9,000 bases of DNA from JACKHA01 sp041401985 (GTDB lineage: Bacteria; Planctomycetota; Phycisphaerae; Phycisphaerales; UBA1924), in contig JAWKTE010000036.1 of the NCBI GenBank assembly GCA_041401985.1, positions 1 to 9,000 on the forward strand, written 5' to 3'. The position numbers were made by a program, and so were the translations under genes. The notes under the pieces are model-generated. The model did no database searches, was not told the DNA's origin, and was given only the letters and a program-made list of their open reading frames with translations. This document shows, piece after piece, positions 7,233 through 9,000 of this stretch. How positions within the stretch are numbered: position 1 is the stretch's first letter; the number at the start of each line of letters is the position of its first letter.

Positions 7233-9000
7233 CTTCCAGCAGGAACCGGCTGGACATCACCATGCGGCTCACCCACAGCGTGATGATGTCGCGCCCGGTG
7301 CACAGAACGGTGGAAGGGTTGAACGCCGCGAGCAGGTCGGCGGTGGGCGGCTCGTTGGTGGGCCGGCTCTCCGAGCCGGACTCTCTACGCTCCTCTACCC
7401 CGCCTCGATCCTCGTGCGGCCACCCCATCGTGCTCAGCGGCCAGGTCGCCGAAGAGAACCAGGTATCCAGAACATCCGGATCCCGAGCGAATCCGTACTT
7501 CTCGAACTCGGCGATGACTTCCGCATCATCTTCATCGCGAATGCAGACGTAGCAACGATCGAGGCGTCCTAGCTCCAGGTCGGCAGGCCCGCCGAGCCAG
7601 ACCCGCTCTTGGGCGATCCACACCTCGTAGTTCTGTACGAGCCTGGCTTCCTCTTCTCTTGGAATCCGCAACTTCGACCATTCCACGCTCCACACCGGGA
7701 CCCGATGTCCCCACCACAACTGCCGCGACACGCACCAGTCCCGCAGGTTGTCGTGCCACGACTCGTACGACTTGGCGTACCGGTCCGGATGGAACCGCAT
7801 CCCGCCGTCCCCATCCTCACCCGTCCGCGGCGAGAACGTTCCGCTCGTCCGCTGCTCCGCCGCCAGCGCCCGTTGCGCCTCGCCCCGCAGTTGATCGTCC
7901 GTCACCTTCACGTACCACTGGTCGCTCAGCCACGGCTCGATCGGCACCTTGCTCCGATCCGAATACGGCACCGTGTGCGTGTACGGCCTGATCCGCTCCA
8001 GCAGCGTCTCGGTCCCGATCTCGTGGGCCTGGAACTCGCGGATCACCAGGTCCCGCGCTTCGTCGCGCGACCGCCCGACGAACACATGCGCGTTCTTGAT
8101 CTCGTCCGCATCGGACCAGCCATGCTTGTCGGAGATCGACGCGTCCGGGGCCATGATGTTGATCAGGGCCCGCCCCTCGCCGCCGCAGGCCTCGTCCATG
8201 ACGCCCTTATGCCGCTGGTACAGGGCGTAGTCGTTCTCGTCGTGGGCCGGGGTGACCTTCAGGAAGCCGGTGGCGAACCTCGCCTTCGGGTCCTCGCCCT
8301 CCGGATCGGGCATCACGACGTAGTCATCCTCGACGATCGGGATCACCCTTCCGACCAGCGGCAACTCCACCATCAAGCCCCGCAGCGCCACCGCACGCGG
8401 ATCCCTTGGGTTCACCGCCACCGCCGTGTCGCCCAGGTACGTCTCGGGGCGCGTCGTCGCGACCGTCACCCACGCCGGCTGGTCCTCCGGGAACCCCTCC
8501 GCCCCCGGATACCCCCGGGCCGCCAGCTCGCTCCACTCCACCGGGCGCCAGTCCGCCCGCTTGGCCAGCGGCAGCGACGCGTCCTCACCCTTCGTCGCTG
8601 CGTCGCTGCGTCGCTCCGTCGCTCCAACCCGCTCCACCAACGGATACCGCAGGTAGTAGAACTTCCCCTCGACCTCCCGGTCCTCCAGCTCATCGTCCGC
8701 CACGGCCGTCTGCAGCACCGGGTCCCAGTTCACCAGCCGCTTGCCGCGATAGATCAGCCCCGCCTTGAACAGGCGGAAGAACGCCTCGCGCACCGCTCGG
8801 GCGCACACCTCGTCCATCGTGAACCGCGTCCGGGCCCAGTCGCACGAGCACCCCATCGCCTTCAATTGCTCGAGGATCCGCGCCTCGTACTCGTCCTTCC
8901 ACGCCTGGGCCCGACCCACGAACTCCTCGCGCGACATTGCGTCCCGCAGCGGCCCCTTGAGCACGCCCTCCTCACGCAGGCGACGCTCGACCACCGCCTG
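5863..9000 (-). CDS. valS: Valyl-tRNA synthetase, N-terminal half (truncated by window edge and frame-broken at 7233)
   Basis: The frame is open at base 9000 (QAVVERRLREEG), so the start and the HIGH motif are outside the window. ValRS homology runs from 9000 to about 7234: RFTMDEVCARAVREAFFRL, IYRGKRLVNWDP, then the CP1 editing domain with TTRPETYLGDTAVAVNP (nt about 8457-8410) and KVTPAHDENDY holding a conserved Asp, then WCVSRQLWWGHRVPVW, DPDVLDTWFSSATWPLSTMGWP and LCTGRDIITLWVSRMVM. Editing removes mischarged threonine. At RFLLEGG the reading meets the right-hand transposon repeat and leaves the ValRS frame. The open reading to the stop at 5863 is then an out-of-frame shadow of the transposase and C-terminal half, about 450 residues of Arg/Ala/Pro-rich sequence with no homology signal. 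The real gene continues one frame over to 5130. Inserts at 8593-8624 and 7357-7399 keep the frame. As given, the gene is disrupted unless the sequence has an error. Confidence 0.85.
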   Translation of the reverse strand, partial: QAVVERRLREEGVLKGPLRDAMSREEFVGRAQAWKDEYEARILEQLKAMGCSCDWARTRFTMDEVCARAVREAFFRLFKAGLIYRGKRLVNWDPVLQTAVADDELEDREVEGKFYYLRYPLVERVGATERRSDAATKGEDASLPLAKRADWRPVEWSELAARGYPGAEGFPEDQPAWVTVATTRPETYLGDTAVAVNPRDPRAVALRGLMVELPLVGRVIPIVEDDYVVMPDPEGEDPKARFATGFLKVTPAHDENDYALYQRHKGVMDEACGGEGRALINIMAPDASISDKHGWSDADEIKNAHVFVGRSRDEARDLVIREFQAHEIGTETLLERIRPYTHTVPYSDRSKVPIEPWLSDQWYVKVTDDQLRGEAQRALAAEQRTSGTFSPRTGEDGDGGMRFHPDRYAKSYESWHDNLRDWCVSRQLWWGHRVPVWSVEWSKLRIPREEEARLVQNYEVWIAQERVWLGGPADLELGRLDRCYVCIRDEDDAEVIAEFEKYGFARDPDVLDTWFSSATWPLSTMGWPHEDRGGVEERRESGSESRPTNEPPTADLLAAFNPSTVLCTGRDIITLWVSRMVMSSRFLLEGGPALEPDSYSLYHASDAGAVAATARAHPASLHGLRRPPLPTVAPGPIRRTRSVPQGQPLARRPPPVAAAFAARGTGEGHLLRDLARRRWRVALRRRTPDREGRGRVLARARRRGLRPLRDDHAHARPRAAARRRAPWRVVRIDQEVLRERDQQAARRDRVDLADGAVRSRRARRGGPGGVHALHCQQRRRGGRRRSGDGGSVRVGVRGGGRACRGRWESGVAEGRSVGRGCRESGSESRPTFGPAAVPRRLHQPHHPGRARPAHVQVAGQRGRSARHRAQPRGRRDAVRADADRHQHAGRADAGGPGVPAHGQDVRAEVRHQPAGVPGRGSVPGEPGRPFEEDGLAVRGRQRRGPPERRDAAGAEHVQQVRHRAELLQQAVEREPVCAGDPGEGGGGWRVGCHRHRLQACATGIAVAGRSLDAQPRAGHDRGGGAVDPVVPLLVVRPGDVRPDVA
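5995..6028 (-). repeat. Second palindrome family inserted in valS (CACAGGCT/AGCCTGTG)
   Basis: CACAGGCT-TGC-AGCCTGTG (6000-6018) is an 8-bp perfect stem with a 3-nt loop, flanked by direct copies of GGTGGCAC at 5995-6002 and 6021-6028. It is translated within the C-terminal half of ValRS as SGATDTGCKPVPPES, between ALGILEKAGAVG and LSLVDRWMLSRV, where ValRS normally has a short variable link. It is unrelated in sequence to the RAYT-end repeat. The direct GGTGGCAC copies may be part of the repeat or a small duplication. Confidence 0.75.
6141..6183. repeat. 11-bp inverted repeat in the extra segment of ValRS
   Basis: CGCCAGCGGCG (6141-6151) and CGCCGCTGGCG (6173-6183) are perfect inverted copies separated by 21 nt. 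They encode ASGAARPSDATPLA within a segment absent from E. coli ValRS. It may be a third kind of palindromic insert or simply GC-rich coding sequence. Confidence 0.5.
6508..6549 (+). repeat. REP-like palindromic repeat, copy 1 (left end of RAYT element)
   Basis: This 42-bp copy starts GGTGGGCCGGCTCTCC. Its core CCGGCTC-TCC-GAGCCGG is a 7-bp stem with a 3-nt loop, and it ends in CCCTCTACC. It is inverted relative to 7194-7233 and in the same direction as 7357-7399. On the minus strand it is translated as VEGVGSPARRAGPP, joining transposase to ValRS. Confidence 0.85.
7194..7233 (-). repeat. REP-like palindromic repeat, copy 2 (right end of RAYT element, two bases short)
   Basis: This inverted copy is 40 bp. 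Aligned to copy 1 it lacks one base in the hairpin loop (CTCTCG for CTCTCCG in the minus-strand sense, near 7218-7219) and one in the run after the stem (ACTCCTAC for ACTCCCTAC, near 7207-7208), and it has one substitution at 7203. The two missing bases account exactly for the frame difference between the two halves of valS. Confidence 0.85.
7357..7399 (+). repeat. REP-like palindromic repeat, solitary copy 3 inside valS
   Basis: This 43-bp copy has the same CCGGCTC-TCC-GAGCCGG hairpin and flanks (GGTGGGCC on one side, CTCTACC on the other) but no transposase attached. In valS it is translated as about GVEERRESGSESRPT, placed between STMGWPHEDR and TADLLAAFNPSTVL. Those two ValRS segments are almost adjacent in E. 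coli ValRS, so this is an in-frame insertion. Confidence 0.85.
8593..8624 (-). repeat. 8-bp tandem array in the ValRS editing-domain region
   Basis: Four consecutive units, CGTCGCTG twice then CGTCGCTC twice on the plus strand, fill 32 bp. They are translated as about ATERRSDAAT just after FYYLRYPLVERVG, within a stretch of some 40 residues longer than E. coli ValRS before TTRPET. The unit is not a multiple of three, so a single-unit gain or loss would break the gene. Confidence 0.75.

Larger units (their letters stand above)
6508..7233 (-). mobile_element. RAYT (Y1/HUH, IS200-like) element flanked by inverted REP-like palindromes, inserted in valS
   Basis: The element is bounded by inverted copies of a 40-42 bp repeat (6508-6549 and 7194-7233). 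The encoded domain has the layout of REP-associated tyrosine transposases: LPHVELEKATYFVTWRV at the start, the HUH metal site HMH at nt 6863-6855, IKRFSAREIN, IWLTEQFDHVVRDEADL and the Tyr-bearing YIVNNAVAAGV near nt 6683. Family knowledge: such enzymes cut and join single-stranded DNA at hairpins and are tied to dispersal of REP palindromes. No target duplication is seen, as expected for this class; the inverted similarity extends by AA/TT on the outside. The catalytic residues look intact, so the protein could be active or recently so. It carries no stop of its own before ValRS resumes. Confidence 0.85.

Noticed and set aside
5863..7233. Continuation of the N-terminal valS frame through the transposon to 5863 as a real protein tail
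   Set aside because: ValRS and transposase homology are both in a different frame here. The continuation is an Arg/Ala/Pro-rich shadow that stays open only because of GC content.
6508..7233. Intein in ValRS
   Set aside because: The insert has no Cys/Ser at the first position, no terminal His-Asn, and no splicing blocks; it has transposase motifs and palindromic ends instead.
7130..7256. Programmed ribosomal frameshift joining the two halves of valS
   Set aside because: A +1 shift would be needed, but there is no in-frame stop or rare pausing codon of the prfB kind and no clear shift site. Two missing bases in the repeat are a simpler explanation.
6684..7283. Plus-strand open frame opposite the transposase
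   Set aside because: It is antisense to the HUH domain and shows no motifs of its own.
8593..8624. CRISPR-like array
   Set aside because: The units are 8 bp, directly adjacent, without spacers, and lie inside a coding region.

Overview
The window is a GC-rich, gene-dense bacterial chromosome segment. It most resembles a planctomycete, possibly of the Phycisphaerae. That assignment rests on overall GC content, on the style of the secretin and TPR lipoprotein pair, and on short GC-rich palindromes sprinkled through and between genes. It is an inference from style, not from a marker gene.

Layout. Plus strand: the 3' part of a secretin gene (1-1581) enters from the left edge. A hairpin follows at 1632-1670, then a TPR lipoprotein (1743-2963) with a good Shine-Dalgarno. 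A strong 11-bp hairpin at 3007-3036 separates these from the convergent minus-strand genes. Reading the minus strand from the right edge, there is a valyl-tRNA synthetase gene (9000 down to 5130, N-terminus outside the window), then a lipoprotein-like HEGWH zinc metallopeptidase (4956-3886), then a family 2 glycosyltransferase (3821-3078). No stretch without a gene exceeds about 175 bp. The longest is 4957-5129, which is filled with palindromes and a tandem repeat.

The striking region is valS. Between the Rossmann-fold strand ending in RFLLEGG and the RMSKS signature lies a complete Y1/HUH transposase domain of the REP-associated (RAYT, IS200-like) type, flanked by inverted copies of a 40-42 bp palindromic repeat (6508-6549 and 7194-7233). 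The transposase has the same orientation and frame as the C-terminal half of ValRS and has no stop codon of its own, so it is translationally fused to it. The N-terminal half is one frame off. The right-hand repeat lacks exactly two single bases that the left-hand repeat, and a solitary third copy at 7357-7399, both have. Restoring those two bases would make ValRS-RAYT-ValRS one uninterrupted reading frame. As given, the gene is broken at that point. A sequence error, a recent decay, or a truly split synthetase are all possible. At least four other repeat-derived insertions sit in the same gene without breaking it: a solitary repeat copy, a CACAGGCT/AGCCTGTG hairpin, an 11-bp inverted repeat and an 8-bp tandem array. 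This resembles in-frame palindromic element insertion known from Rickettsia.

Functionally, the left pair looks like envelope secretion machinery (an outer-membrane secretin with a TPR lipoprotein partner). The minus-strand set is a tRNA charging gene followed by two envelope-type genes that share direction and close spacing but no obvious pathway.
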